Assembly (NCBI GenBank): GCA_900315875.1
Contig: ONAX01000026.1
Location: 11,990 to 68,571 of the forward strand
Reading direction: 5' to 3'
Length of the DNA: 56,582 nt
Origin: an uncultured Eubacteriales bacterium
GTDB lineage: Bacteria; Bacillota; Clostridia; Oscillospirales; Acutalibacteraceae
Shown here: positions 1-8,132 of the stretch, one piece after another
How the letters are laid out: the number at the start of each line of letters is the position of its first letter
How positions within the stretch are numbered: the stretch's first letter is position 1
The notes under the pieces: model-generated
The model's input: the letters and a program-made list of their open reading frames with translations, nothing else
Told to the model about the DNA's origin: nothing
Databases searched by the model: none
Made by a program: the position numbers and the translations under genes

Positions 1-312
1 TCCGGAAGCGTTGAAATGGCAAAAGAGGTAGTGCGACTTGGAATGTACATAGGTATCGGCGGTGTGGTAACCTTCAAAAACGCAAGAAAGACCGTCGAGG
101 TCGCTGCGGAGATACCGCTTGAACGCATTGTTCTGGAAACAGACTGCCCGTACCTTGCACCGGTGCCCTTCAGGGGAAAGCGCAATGATTCCGGTATGAT
201 TCTGCAGACTGCGCGGCGCATTGCAGAAATCAGAAATACAGATGTCGATGAAATACTTTCTGTTACAAAGAAAAATGCCGAAATGATATATCTCGGAGGT
301 GAAGTAATATGA
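1..312 (+). CDS. TatD family hydrolase, C-terminal fragment (cut by window edge)
   Basis: This is the last ~100 residues of a TatD-type metal-dependent hydrolase/DNase; the reading frame is open to base 1, so the start lies outside the window. The visible part holds the family's late motif 'LETDCPYLAP', whose Asp is a metal ligand of the TIM-barrel amidohydrolase fold, followed by the usual 'RGKRND' loop. TatD proteins act on DNA ends in the cytoplasm; the true substrate here is unknown. Its stop overlaps the start of the next gene (ATGA), so the two are probably translated together. Confidence 0.9.
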   Translation, partial: SGSVEMAKEVVRLGMYIGIGGVVTFKNARKTVEVAAEIPLERIVLETDCPYLAPVPFRGKRNDSGMILQTARRIAEIRNTDVDEILSVTKKNAEMIYLGGEVI

Positions 313-1061
313 AGGCGCTGATAACCGGGGCAAGCTCCGGTATTGGTAGAGATATTGCAAGGGCTCTTGTGTGCCGCGGATGGGATGTTATTCTTGTGGC
401 AAGAAGAGCCGACAGACTTCTTGAACTCAAAAAAGAGCTTGGCAAGCATGCACGCTGCGTGCGGTGCGATGTTTCCAAGGAAGAGGAATGTATAAAGCTA
501 CATGAGGTTATGCAGGGCGAGGACATCGAAATGCTTGTTAACTGCGCAGGCTTCGGACTGTGCGGATACTTTACGGAAACCTCTCTTGACAGGGAGCTGC
601 AGATGATAGACACTAATATCCGTGGTCTGCATATACTGACAAAGCTTTTCCTGGGGGATTTTGTGCTGAAGGACAGCGGCTATATACTGAACGTTGCTTC
701 AATTGCCGGCTTTATGTCCGGCCCGCTTATGGCAACATATTACGCAACGAAAAACTATGTTGTAGCGCTGACAGGCGCTATCTATGAGGAGCTTAGGCGT
801 AAGGGCAGCAAGGTGAAGATCGGTGCTCTTTGTCCGGGACCGGTTGATACGGAATTCAATTCGGTTGCCCATGTGCGTTTTGCTGTGGCTGCTCTTGACA
901 GCAAGAGCGCTGCGTCTGCTGCAATAGACGGCGTAATGGATGGTAAGCTGTACGTTGTACCGACGTTCAAAATAAAGTGTGTACACCTTGCAAGCAAACT
1001 GCTTCCCGATAAATTCATGGCAAGATGCTGCTACAGTATGCAGAAAAAGAAAAGGAGTTAA
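309..1061 (+). CDS. Short-chain dehydrogenase/reductase (SDR)
   Basis: A 250-residue classical SDR oxidoreductase using NAD(P)H on an unknown substrate. The Rossmann TGxxxGIG motif is at residues 6-13, a variant NCAG (usually NNAG) at 78-81, the NVAS strand with the catalytic Ser near 131, and the catalytic Y144-xxx-K148. The 'CPGPVDTEF' segment near 175 is the usual cofactor-binding loop. The ATG overlaps the TatD stop by four bases. The length is normal for the family and all catalytic residues are present, so activity is likely; substrate specificity cannot be read from the sequence. Confidence 0.9.
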   Translation: MKALITGASSGIGRDIARALVCRGWDVILVARRADRLLELKKELGKHARCVRCDVSKEEECIKLHEVMQGEDIEMLVNCAGFGLCGYFTETSLDRELQMIDTNIRGLHILTKLFLGDFVLKDSGYILNVASIAGFMSGPLMATYYATKNYVVALTGAIYEELRRKGSKVKIGALCPGPVDTEFNSVAHVRFAVAALDSKSAASAAIDGVMDGKLYVVPTFKIKCVHLASKLLPDKFMARCCYSMQKKKRS

Positions 1062-1063
1062 AA

Positions 1064-1693
1064 ATGCTTACATATAATAATACAGAAGTAATGAACCTTC
1101 ATAATGCGATGAGGGGCGCCAGGAATCCCCTCAACAGCTGGGCACGCTCCGACAGCAGCTTCAACGATGAGGGAGATTATATCCTCGGCGAAAATGATCT
1201 CAGCCTTGCTATGCGGCTGCGCCGTGCCGGCAGCGACCACAGAAAGTTCCTTCGTCAGGTCTTTGTCAGTGTGGATATCACCGCTCCGATGTACTGGTGG
1301 AAGGAATACGACACATATAAGGTAGGAACTGTCGCAAATTCAACGAGTACAATGCATAAGATAGCTTCCGCGCCGTTTGAGCTTTCTCATTTCAGTACTG
1401 ACAAAATGGACGCGCCGACTCTTGAATTCATGCAGACAGTTATTGACCGCCTTGAGCAGCTCAGACTAAGCTATCTTGAAACAAAGGATAAGCAGCTCTG
1501 GTACGACATGATACAGCTTCTGCCCTCAAGCTACAATCAGATGCGTACCTGCACGATGAATTATGAAAATCTTATCGGCATTTACTATGCGAGACGTGCG
1601 CACAAGCTTGACGAATGGCACGTATTCTGCGATTTTATCCGTTCTCTGCCGTATTCCGAAGAGCTTATTATCTGCCCTGACATGGAAAAGTAA
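1064..1693 (+). CDS. Uncharacterised protein with ThyX-like features
   Basis: A 209-residue protein. ATG 1064 is preferred over the in-frame upstream ATG at 1025 because an AAAGGAG site lies 7 bases before it and the upstream start would run deep into the SDR gene. It has no signal peptide or membrane segment. The order of conserved blocks (FLRQVFVSVDITAPMYWW, KVGTVANSTSTMHK, then LPSSYNQ...NYENLIGIYYARRAHKLDEW) resembles the flavin-dependent thymidylate synthase fold, in which a helix carrying 'R..aR' follows an LP segment. The classical ThyX signature RHRxxSxNExSxR is absent, so thymidylate synthase activity is doubtful. Similar proteins, as I recall, are common in gut Firmicutes and their phages. 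The ThyX link is inference. Confidence 0.6.
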   Translation: MLTYNNTEVMNLHNAMRGARNPLNSWARSDSSFNDEGDYILGENDLSLAMRLRRAGSDHRKFLRQVFVSVDITAPMYWWKEYDTYKVGTVANSTSTMHKIASAPFELSHFSTDKMDAPTLEFMQTVIDRLEQLRLSYLETKDKQLWYDMIQLLPSSYNQMRTCTMNYENLIGIYYARRAHKLDEWHVFCDFIRSLPYSEELIICPDMEK

Positions 1694-1730
1694 CACGACT
1701 TTAGGCGCAAATGTAACAAATTGAACATAA

Positions 1731-1766
1731 AACACTGCCCTGAAATGCCCGGGCAGTGTTTTTTTG
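1731..1766 (+). terminator. Intrinsic terminator after the ThyX-like gene
   Basis: A perfect 10-base stem (AACACTGCCC / GGGCAGTGTT) with a 10-base loop is followed by a T run. It closes the tatD-SDR-ThyX-like unit. Confidence 0.85.
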
Positions 1767-2307
1767 ACTGCAAAGGTTACATCGCTGTAACAATATTTCA
1801 TAATTCTGATACAAAGTTTATGCAAAACATTCTGTATAAAAAATGATGTATAACAAGCTTTATGCTACAAAAATGACCGGAGAAACAGATCGGAAAAGGT
1901 CGGAATTCGCATAAATAAGCCATTTTATAGATCCGGGATTGTTGCTCCGGCTTATACAAAATGAACCTCATATTACGTTACAAACTGAATAATCTGTTAT
2001 GATTTTAACATATTTTTTTGCTTGAAATTCTGTAAAAGAGTTTTGATTTCACATTTTATAATAGAATACAAATTCAGTATTTATGGTGGTTTCAAGAATA
2101 TCTTAATGAAAATTGTGAACGTAATATATAAAAATTACACTTAGTTTGCATTAGTAACAAATCTGTAACTGGCTGTTTTCTGCGTTTTGCACATAAAAAC
2201 TGCATATATTATTCTACAAAAGAAAATAACAAAAAGAAAAAGGTAAAAATTGGCAGGAAACGGGGTAATACTTCGTCAATTTGCATAAATTTCAACCGTT
2301 TTTTTGT
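1767..2307. other. Long AT-rich gap without a recognised gene
   Basis: About 540 bases of AT-rich sequence with stops in all frames. A short GC-richer patch at about 1875-1960 contains several CCGG/GATC-like short repeats but no fold that matches a riboswitch I know. Nothing else can be supported here. Confidence 0.5.
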
Positions 2308-2336
2308 TTGACAATAACGCTAAAAGAGCTTATAAT
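2308..2336 (+). promoter_or_regulatory. Consensus sigma-A promoter of the G5/3D protein
   Basis: Perfect TTGACA (2308-2313) and perfect TATAAT (2331-2336) with a 17-base spacer. The transcript would start near 2343 and its leader contains a CACCG...CGGTG hairpin (about 2356-2383) just before the ribosome site, which may affect translation. Confidence 0.85.
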
Positions 2337-2402
2337 ACAAACATCAAATGAAAAACACCGCGCAACCGGTCAGCCGGGCGGTGATAAATAAGGAGATAAC
2401 TT

Positions 2403-3545
2403 ATGAGTAGTCAGAAACAGAAGAAACAATACGCACTGAAGAAGACAGCAGCAGTCGTAATCATGGGCTCACTGATCCTCACAGCAGCATTGTCTGTAGC
2501 GGCTTTCACCAAACCTAATGAGTCCAATATTGAAACAGAAGCACAGTTAGCTGCAACCGATAATAACTCTGAAGAAACAGTTGAATATGATGCAGAGGCA
2601 AGCCTCTCACTTTCAAATGCTTTCGATATGACAGCAAACGAAGTAAGCATGATCGAAAACCAGAGCGAAAAGGCAGCTCTCGGACAGGGCAAGGAAGGCT
2701 CTGATGTTGAGATCAACATTCAGAACTGGGTGAAGCTTGAGATTGACCTCAGAGGAAAGAAGATCACCAAGGACGTTCCTGAAGGCACTGTAGCAGATGC
2801 GCTTGCATATCTTAATATCAAGACAACAAAGAACGATAAGCTCAGCGTTGCCGAGAACCTTCAGGTTACAGACGGCATGAAGCTCGAGATCGTTGAAATA
2901 AAGACAAAGACAGTCAAGAAGACAGAAGCTGTCGCATTCAAGACTGTTGAAAAAGAGAGCTCAACTCTTTACATAGGCGAAACCTCTGTTGAAACAGAAG
3001 GCGTTGAAGGTGAGCGCACAATCGTTACTAAGGAAACTTATGAAAACGGTGAAAAGACAGATACCGAAGAGGTAAGCAACGAAATTACAAAGAAGCCTGT
3101 TGACAAGGTTGTTCTTGTAGGCACTGCCGAGAAGGTAAACGACTTCAATAATGACGGCGACAAGGTAAGCGTTAACTCCTCAGGCAACACAATTACCGAC
3201 AAGTTCGGCAACGAGATCAGCTATTCATACTGCCTCAGCGGTCCGGCTACTGCATACTATGCAGACGCTGGCGCAGGCACTGCAACCGGCAGACTCGCTC
3301 GCTACGGTGTCGTTGCTGTTGACCCTGACGAGATTCCCTACGGTTCTATCCTTTACATCGTATCTGATGACGGCTTTGTATACGGCTATGCTGTAGCAGG
3401 CGATACAGGCGGATTCATTTACTACACAGATGTCCTCGTTGACCTTTTCTTCCCGACATATGATGATTGCTGCAACTTTGGTCTGCGCAACGTTAATGTA
3501 TATGTTCTCGAGGGTGTAAGCGAAGACATGACATACTGCAACTGA
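2403..3545 (+). CDS. Secreted G5 and 3D domain protein (Rpf/YabE-like cell-wall protein)
   Basis: A 380-residue exported protein. Residues ~14-36 form a signal/anchor helix after a Lys-rich N-terminus; then a low-complexity acidic linker, a short DUF348-like segment (LEIDLRGKKITKDVPEGT), a G5 domain at about 165-245, and a C-terminal 3D domain at about 280-370 with its conserved Asp residues (VDPDEIPYGS, AGDTGG, DVLVD). In this family the 3D domain is a lytic-transglycosylase-like barrel acting on peptidoglycan, and such proteins act in wall remodelling or spore/resuscitation processes. ATG 2403 follows AAGGAGATAACTT. It stands alone between a consensus promoter and a terminator, suggesting strong constitutive expression. 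Confidence 0.88.
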   Translation: MSSQKQKKQYALKKTAAVVIMGSLILTAALSVAAFTKPNESNIETEAQLAATDNNSEETVEYDAEASLSLSNAFDMTANEVSMIENQSEKAALGQGKEGSDVEINIQNWVKLEIDLRGKKITKDVPEGTVADALAYLNIKTTKNDKLSVAENLQVTDGMKLEIVEIKTKTVKKTEAVAFKTVEKESSTLYIGETSVETEGVEGERTIVTKETYENGEKTDTEEVSNEITKKPVDKVVLVGTAEKVNDFNNDGDKVSVNSSGNTITDKFGNEISYSYCLSGPATAYYADAGAGTATGRLARYGVVAVDPDEIPYGSILYIVSDDGFVYGYAVAGDTGGFIYYTDVLVDLFFPTYDDCCNFGLRNVNVYVLEGVSEDMTYCN

Positions 3546-3550
3546 TAATT

Positions 3551-3580
3551 AATGCCGCTCCGCATGGGGCGGCATTTTTG
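3551..3580 (+). terminator. Intrinsic terminator of the 3D protein gene
   Basis: Stem AATGCCGCTC / GGGCGGCATT (one G-T pair) followed by a T run. Confidence 0.85.
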
Positions 3581-3693
3581 CTATCATAATTAACATAGCA
3601 CAACATCTTCTTTTAGTGGATAACACAATAAAAATATCATCGTTGCAGCAATATATATAAAATACTTGCCAATTATTTGTGCAACAATTACAC

Positions 3694-3722
3694 TTGCAAT
3701 TACCGTTCCCATATGCTATACT
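3694..3722 (+). promoter_or_regulatory. Promoter of tRNA-Pro
   Basis: TTGCAA (3694-3699) and TATACT (3717-3722) with a 17-base spacer, 15 bases before the tRNA. Confidence 0.7.
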
Positions 3723-3737
3723 ATTTAAGTAATATTT

Positions 3738-3811
3738 CCGGGTGTAGCGCAGATTGGTAGCGCGCTTGAATGGGGTTCAAGAGGCCGCAGGTTCGACTCC
3801 TGTCACTCGGA
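3738..3811 (+). tRNA. tRNA-Pro (anticodon GGG)
   Basis: Full cloverleaf: acceptor CCGGGTG/CACTCGG with one G-T pair, D arm GCGC...GCGC, anticodon stem CTTGA/TCAAG with loop ATGGGGT giving anticodon GGG and G37, T arm GCAGG-TTCGACT-CCTGT, discriminator A. CCA is not encoded, unlike the three other tRNAs in the window. Confidence 0.93.
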
Positions 3812-3819
3812 CGTTAGCA

Positions 3820-3850
3820 AAATCCTGACACGAAAGTGTCGGGATTTTTT
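3820..3850 (+). terminator. Terminator of tRNA-Pro
   Basis: Stem AAATCCTGACAC / GTGTCGGGATTT with a GAAA loop and T run. A near copy of this hairpin also ends the tRNA-Asn transcript at about 10.5 kb. Confidence 0.9.
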
Positions 3851-3945
3851 GCGTTTATTTATCAGCGCAGATGGATTTGTCAACAGCAAGTTGCTTGTTT
3901 TAATTTGTGCGTTATGTTAGAATAAATATAAAGGAGGCGGTCGTA

Positions 3946-4710
3946 ATGCAGACAAAAGAAATACTTTATGAGCTTCGGACAAAAAACGGATTGTCACAGG
4001 ACGCACTTGCGGAAAAGGTATTTGTAACACGTCAGGCGGTTTCACGCTGGGAAAACGGTGATACTGTACCGGGTACGGAAACACTGAAGCTTTTGTCAGA
4101 GCTGTTCGGTGTATCCATCAACACTCTTTTGGGTTCTCCGCGCAAGCTTATCTGCCAATGCTGCGGCATGCCCCTTGAGGATACGTTTATCAGCCGGGAA
4201 AAGGACGGCTCGCTAAACGAGGATTACTGCAAGTGGTGTTATGCTGACGGTGAGTATATGTACAGCAATATGGATGACCTTATTGATGTATGCGTGCGGA
4301 ATATGGCGAATGAAGAGCATTCCGAAGCTGAGATGCGCAGCTATCTGAGGGATATGCTGCCGAAGCTGGACTACTGGAAACGATACAAGGAACTTGGCGG
4401 CGACGGTGCGTTTGAGAAGTTCAAAAAACAGCTTATAGACGAAATCAATGCTTTGAATATTGAGGGAATGCCGAGGCTTGAAAAGCTTAATGCACTTGTC
4501 GGAAGCTATGTAAATCTTGCATACAGGCTGCCCGGCGGAAATACTGTAAAATTTCTGGACGACAATGCTACATATCTCGGGAATCAGCTTGAAAGCGAAT
4601 TCGGCTCAGGCAGGTGCTTTGGGATACTCGCAAATATGGACTTTATTCTGATTTCCACATATGAAGAAAACGGCGAGAATCCGGAACTGGTGCTGTATAA
4701 AAAGAGATAA
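3946..4710 (+). CDS. XRE-type helix-turn-helix regulator with zinc-ribbon segment
   Basis: A 254-residue protein. Residues 1-66 are a Cro/C1 HTH domain (LSQDALAEKVFVTRQAVSRWENG). It is followed by a putative zinc ribbon with CxCC near residue 68 and CxxC near 95 (CQCCGMPL...YCKWC) and a C-terminal helical domain of unknown function. ATG 3946 is chosen because AAGGAGG lies 10 bases upstream; the in-frame GTG at 3907 would place that site inside the coding region. A weak promoter TTGTTT-17-TAGAAT lies at 3895-3923. This HTH plus 'putative zinc ribbon' layout is common in Clostridia, with ligand and targets unknown. It is a cytoplasmic regulator, possibly acting on itself. Confidence 0.85.
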   Translation: MQTKEILYELRTKNGLSQDALAEKVFVTRQAVSRWENGDTVPGTETLKLLSELFGVSINTLLGSPRKLICQCCGMPLEDTFISREKDGSLNEDYCKWCYADGEYMYSNMDDLIDVCVRNMANEEHSEAEMRSYLRDMLPKLDYWKRYKELGGDGAFEKFKKQLIDEINALNIEGMPRLEKLNALVGSYVNLAYRLPGGNTVKFLDDNATYLGNQLESEFGSGRCFGILANMDFILISTYEENGENPELVLYKKR

Positions 4711-4733
4711 TTCTGAAAAAAGGGGACTTCGCA

Positions 4734-5597
4734 TTGAAAATAGGCTTTATAGGAGCAGGAAAGGCAGGCTTTACACTCGGCAGATATTTTGCAGAAAACG
4801 GGGTGGAGCTTTCGGGATATTTCAGCAGGAGCCGTCAGTCGGCAGAGGAGGCTGCAAGCTTTGCCGGCGGTAATGTATTCGATGATGCGCAACAGCTTGT
4901 AATGGCAAGCGACGCTGTGTTTATTACCACACCGGACGCTGCGATCAGGCAGACATATCTTTCACTGCGCGATGTTGATCTGAACGGAAAACAGATCTGT
5001 CACTGCAGCGGGGCACTGTGCGCAAAGGAGGCCTTTCCGGATATACGTGAGCGTGGGGGAAGGGGCTATTCTATACATCCGCTTTTCCCGATAAGCAGCA
5101 AATATGAATCCTATAAGGCTATCGGCAGCGCGTATTTTACAATTGAGGGCGACGGCTTTGATACTGATGAATGGAGGGCATTCTTTGAAAGGCTCGGCAA
5201 TTCGGTAAAAATTCTTTCCGGCGAACATAAGACGGGGTATCATGCCGCCTGCGCCGTTTCGAGCAATCTTGTCTGCGCGCTTATTGCACAGAGTACCGGT
5301 CTTCTTGCGGAATGCGGCTTTTCTCAGGAGCAGGCGCTTCTCGCACTTAAACCGCTTATTACTGCTAATATCGAAAACGTGCTGAAAACCGACCCGACTA
5401 CAGCCCTTACAGGACCTGTCGAGCGCTGCGACTGTGAAACCGTTCGCAGGCATATGGACTGCTTTGATAATGAAACTGACCTTTCGCTTTACCGTTCGGC
5501 TTCGTTGAAGCTTGTCGGAATGGCACAGAAAAAACATCCGGAAACTGATTATTCGGAGCTTGAAAGAATACTGAAAAAAACCGCACCCTCGGACTGA
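4734..5597 (+). CDS. Rossmann-fold DUF2520 dehydrogenase-like protein, pan-linked
   Basis: A 287-residue protein with an N-terminal NAD(P)-binding GxGxxG (GFIGAGKAG, residues 4-12) and a C-terminal helical DUF2520 domain (HPLFPISS... then GYHAACAVSSNLVCALIA). The fold resembles 6-phosphogluconate and ketopantoate reductases. The start is TTG 4734 behind AAAGGGGAC. It faces panD-panC-panB tail to tail, and no panE is visible. Families with this build often sit beside pan genes in Clostridia (recalled, not searched), so a ketopantoate reductase role is a reasonable inference, not shown. The last bases overlap a shared terminator hairpin. Confidence 0.8.
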   Translation: MKIGFIGAGKAGFTLGRYFAENGVELSGYFSRSRQSAEEAASFAGGNVFDDAQQLVMASDAVFITTPDAAIRQTYLSLRDVDLNGKQICHCSGALCAKEAFPDIRERGGRGYSIHPLFPISSKYESYKAIGSAYFTIEGDGFDTDEWRAFFERLGNSVKILSGEHKTGYHAACAVSSNLVCALIAQSTGLLAECGFSQEQALLALKPLITANIENVLKTDPTTALTGPVERCDCETVRRHMDCFDNETDLSLYRSASLKLVGMAQKKHPETDYSELERILKKTAPSD

Positions 5598-5608
5598 AGG
5601 TGCGGTTT
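5578..5608. terminator. Shared terminator between DUF2520 gene and panD
   Basis: Stem AAACCGCACC / GGTGCGGTTT. On the minus strand the T run (TTTTTTT) is strong and ends the pan operon; on the plus strand the T tract is short. The hairpin overlaps the last 20 bases of the DUF2520 gene. Confidence 0.85.
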
Positions 5609-5612
5609 GCTG

Positions 5613-5996
5613 TTATGCGAGTTCGCCGTGCTTTTCGTATTTCGCAGTACGTACTATTCTGTTGTTGTCGTCAACGAAAACTACCTGCGGCTGGTGTGAC
5701 TTAGCTTCCTGCGGCGTCATTGAAGCATAGGACATGATTATTACAAGGTCGCCCTTCTGACCGGAGCGTGCCGCTGCGCCGTTTAGGCAGATCATGCCGC
5801 TTCCGCGCTCACCTGCTATGACGTAGGTTTCAATCCGGCTTCCGCTGTTTACGTTTACGATGTGAACACGCTCGTATTCGTACAGCCCTGCCGCATCCAT
5901 CAGATCCTCGTCGATGGTAACGCTGCCAACGTAGTTCAGCTCTGCCTGAGTAACTACGGCGCGGTGTATCTTACATTTCAGCATTGATAATTCCAT
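5613..5996 (-). CDS. panD: Aspartate 1-decarboxylase
   Basis: A 127-residue pyruvoyl enzyme making beta-alanine from aspartate for pantothenate. The self-cleavage pair G24-S25 sits in 'YVGSVTID', giving the pyruvoyl group after cleavage; Lys9 and Tyr-containing segments match the family. Start ATG 5996 (MELSMLKC) has AAGGAG 6 bases upstream; a start 7 codons earlier is less likely because it would swallow that site. Last gene of panB-panC-panD, 68 bases after panC. Confidence 0.96.
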   Translation of the reverse strand: MELSMLKCKIHRAVVTQAELNYVGSVTIDEDLMDAAGLYEYERVHIVNVNSGSRIETYVIAGERGSGMICLNGAAARSGQKGDLVIIMSYASMTPQEAKSHQPQVVFVDDNNRIVRTAKYEKHGELA

Positions 5997-6064
5997 TGAT
6001 TTCTCCTTTTTTCTCATTGCACATATAACCGTTATCTGCTGCGGTGCATATTCTGAAGCGGTGC

Positions 6065-6919
6065 TCAGTCTGTGACATCCTCGGTAAAGAAATTGTCAAT
6101 AAGCCTTGTTTTGCCGATGAACACAGCAATTGCACAAAGCGCCGGACGGTCGAGCTTTTCTATCTGCTGCATTGTCGCAAGATCAACTATCTTTACGTAA
6201 TCGATTTTTGCGAGCGGCTCGGCATTGATGTGCTGTGTCATTGCGCTGATGATTGCGGAGCAGTCCTTTTCGCCGTTTCTGACCATCTCTGAGCCGAGTT
6301 TAATCGACTGTGAAAGCACAAGTGCTGCCTTTCTCTCGTCCTCGTTCAGATAGGTATTTCTTGAGCTTTTTGCCAGACCGTCATCCTCACGGATTATGGG
6401 ACAGCCGACTATTTCAATATCGATATTCAGGTCGTCAACCATATGCTTTATTACTGCAAGCTGCTGCGCGTCCTTTTTGCCGAAATATGCGCGGTCAGGT
6501 TTTACAATATTGAAAAGCTTTGAAACGACTGTGCAGACTCCTCTGAAATGAATGGGACGACTCAGTCCGCAAAGCTCCTGGGTAAGTACTGTCATATCCA
6601 CGAATGAGGAAAAACCTTCGTGATACATTTCGGAAGGCTCCGGGTGGAAAATCATGTCGCAGCCGTGCTCCTCAGCCAGAGCTGCATCATGCTCAAGATC
6701 TCTGGGGTAGCTTTCAAGATCCTCTGTGGGACCGAACTGCATGGGGTTTACGAAATCGGAAACAACAGTTCTGTCGTTATCTCTGTGCGAAGCGTCAATC
6801 AGGCTTGCATGTCCCTCGTGAAGGTAACCCATAGTAGGAACAAGACCGACGGAAAGACCTTCGGCTCTCCACTTTCTGACCTGTGCGCGTACTTCATCTA
6901 TTGTAGAAACTATTTTCAT
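6065..6919 (-). CDS. panC: Pantothenate synthetase
   Basis: A 284-residue ATP-dependent ligase joining pantoate and beta-alanine. Nucleotide-binding motif [10 protein letters not shown] at residues 28-37 (HxGH type), FVNPMQFGP near 56, FGKKDAQQL near 150 and the KMSKS-like LAKSSRN are all present. The ATG overlaps the panB stop by one base, indicating coupled translation. Length is normal for the family, and it makes the final compound of the operon's pathway. Confidence 0.97.
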   Translation of the reverse strand: MKIVSTIDEVRAQVRKWRAEGLSVGLVPTMGYLHEGHASLIDASHRDNDRTVVSDFVNPMQFGPTEDLESYPRDLEHDAALAEEHGCDMIFHPEPSEMYHEGFSSFVDMTVLTQELCGLSRPIHFRGVCTVVSKLFNIVKPDRAYFGKKDAQQLAVIKHMVDDLNIDIEIVGCPIIREDDGLAKSSRNTYLNEDERKAALVLSQSIKLGSEMVRNGEKDCSAIISAMTQHINAEPLAKIDYVKIVDLATMQQIEKLDRPALCAIAVFIGKTRLIDNFFTEDVTD

Positions 6920-7758
6920 TATTTATTCTCCTCCAGGATTTTGCTTATTACATCATTGTCAATTGCGTAGGTGTGTTCCTCTGCCGGGAATGCACCGCTT
7001 TTTGTTTCGCTTATATATGAGTTTATTCCTTCCCTCATCAGATCGCCCAGATTTGCAAAGCGTTTAACGAACTTTGCAGTATGTCCGGTGGTCAGCCCCA
7101 GCATATCCTGATATACCAGAACCTGACCGTCGCAGCCGTTTCCGGCGCCGATACCTATTGTGGGAATGAACAGCTTTTTTGTAATGATATCCGCAAGCTT
7201 TGCGGGAATTCCTTCGAGAACTACAGCGCATGCGCCTGCCTGCTGAATTTTCAGTGCGTCGTCAATAAGCTTCTGAGCCTTATCCAGGCTTTTTCCCTGA
7301 ACCTTGAAGCCGCCGAAGGCATTGACTGACTGCGGTGTAAGTCCGAGATGAGCGACAACCGGGATGGAAGCATTTACGATAGCCTCAATCTGCTCGCAGA
7401 CCTCAGCACCGCCCTCAAGCTTTATGGCATTCGCTCCGCCTTCTTTGATAAGTCTGCCGGCGTTTATGACAGCCTCCTGCACGCTGACCTGATATGACAT
7501 AAAGGGCATATCAGCAACGATGAAGGCATTTTCAGCGCCTCTTGATACAGCCGCCGTATGGTGGATCATATCCTCCATTGTAACGGGAATGGTGTTTTCA
7601 TAACCCAGCATCACCATTCCGAGAGAATCACCGACGAGAATCGAATTGATACCGCATTCATCGATGATTTTTGCCGTTGTGTAGTCGTACGCAGTAAGCA
7701 TCGTTATCTTGTCGCCTGATTGCTTCTGCTGCAAAAGGGTGGAAACGGTGTTTTTCAT
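6919..7758 (-). CDS. panB: 3-methyl-2-oxobutanoate hydroxymethyltransferase
   Basis: A 279-residue TIM-barrel enzyme making ketopantoate from 2-oxoisovalerate and methylene-tetrahydrofolate. Metal and substrate motifs are intact: LVGDSLGMV (Asp44), [13 protein letters not shown], and the late GIGAG. Start ATG 7758 (MKNTVS) has AAAGGAG upstream; a longer in-frame reading to 7872 would cover the promoter. First gene of the pan operon. The next pathway step, ketopantoate reduction, has no classical gene here, which draws attention to the facing DUF2520 gene. Confidence 0.97.
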   Translation of the reverse strand: MKNTVSTLLQQKQSGDKITMLTAYDYTTAKIIDECGINSILVGDSLGMVMLGYENTIPVTMEDMIHHTAAVSRGAENAFIVADMPFMSYQVSVQEAVINAGRLIKEGGANAIKLEGGAEVCEQIEAIVNASIPVVAHLGLTPQSVNAFGGFKVQGKSLDKAQKLIDDALKIQQAGACAVVLEGIPAKLADIITKKLFIPTIGIGAGNGCDGQVLVYQDMLGLTTGHTAKFVKRFANLGDLMREGINSYISETKSGAFPAEEHTYAIDNDVISKILEENK

Positions 7759-7843
7759 ATTAGTTTTCTCCTTTACATAATGTTGTCTTTCCGCTTTTGC
7801 GGATAAGGCACAGTCAGGAACGGCACACACTGCCGCTGATTTA

Positions 7844-7872
7844 GTTATATCACAACAGCAAACCAAAGTCAA
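7844..7872 (-). promoter_or_regulatory. Promoter of panBCD
   Basis: On the minus strand TTGACT (7872-7867) and TATAAC (7849-7844) with a 17-base spacer, about 85 bases before panB. A CCGC...GCGG hairpin lies in the leader. Confidence 0.75.
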
Positions 7873-8081
7873 GACAAACCCACTTTCTACGGCGCAGAGC
7901 CTGCGCTACCATTTCCGGCAATCGCTACACTCCGTTTCTCTCTGAATGCGAGCCGTAAGTTTTCTTGTCGTAGGGCACATTATTGTCAATCAGTTATATA
8001 AAACATTAATTCTGAAAACTCCTGGAATTATTTAGACTAACCCGTTTTATAGGATTTGACCGTGAACGGTTTGAGGTCTGC
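7873..8081. other. Gap between pan promoter and ldh terminator
   Basis: No gene is seen. The patch around 7889-7980 is GC-richer (CGCAGAGCCTGCG inverted repeat) and does not look coding in any frame. Confidence 0.4.
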
Positions 8082-8110
8082 AAAAAAGGGGCTGCCATGC
8101 GGCAGTCCCC
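8082..8110 (-). terminator. Terminator of ldh
   Basis: Minus-strand stem GGGGACTGCC / GGCAGCCCC followed by TTTTTT, 23 bases after the ldh stop. Confidence 0.88.
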
Positions 8111-8132
8111 GGTTCTGAATCAGTTTTATTTT

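Noticed and set aside
1875-1960. Possible riboswitch upstream of the 3D protein
   Set aside because: Short inverted repeats are present but do not match the c-di-AMP or c-di-GMP patterns I know, and a consensus promoter lies downstream, so this region would not be in the transcript.
7889-7980. GC-rich patch between pan genes and ldh as a small RNA
   Set aside because: No promoter and terminator pair frame it and no known RNA family is matched.
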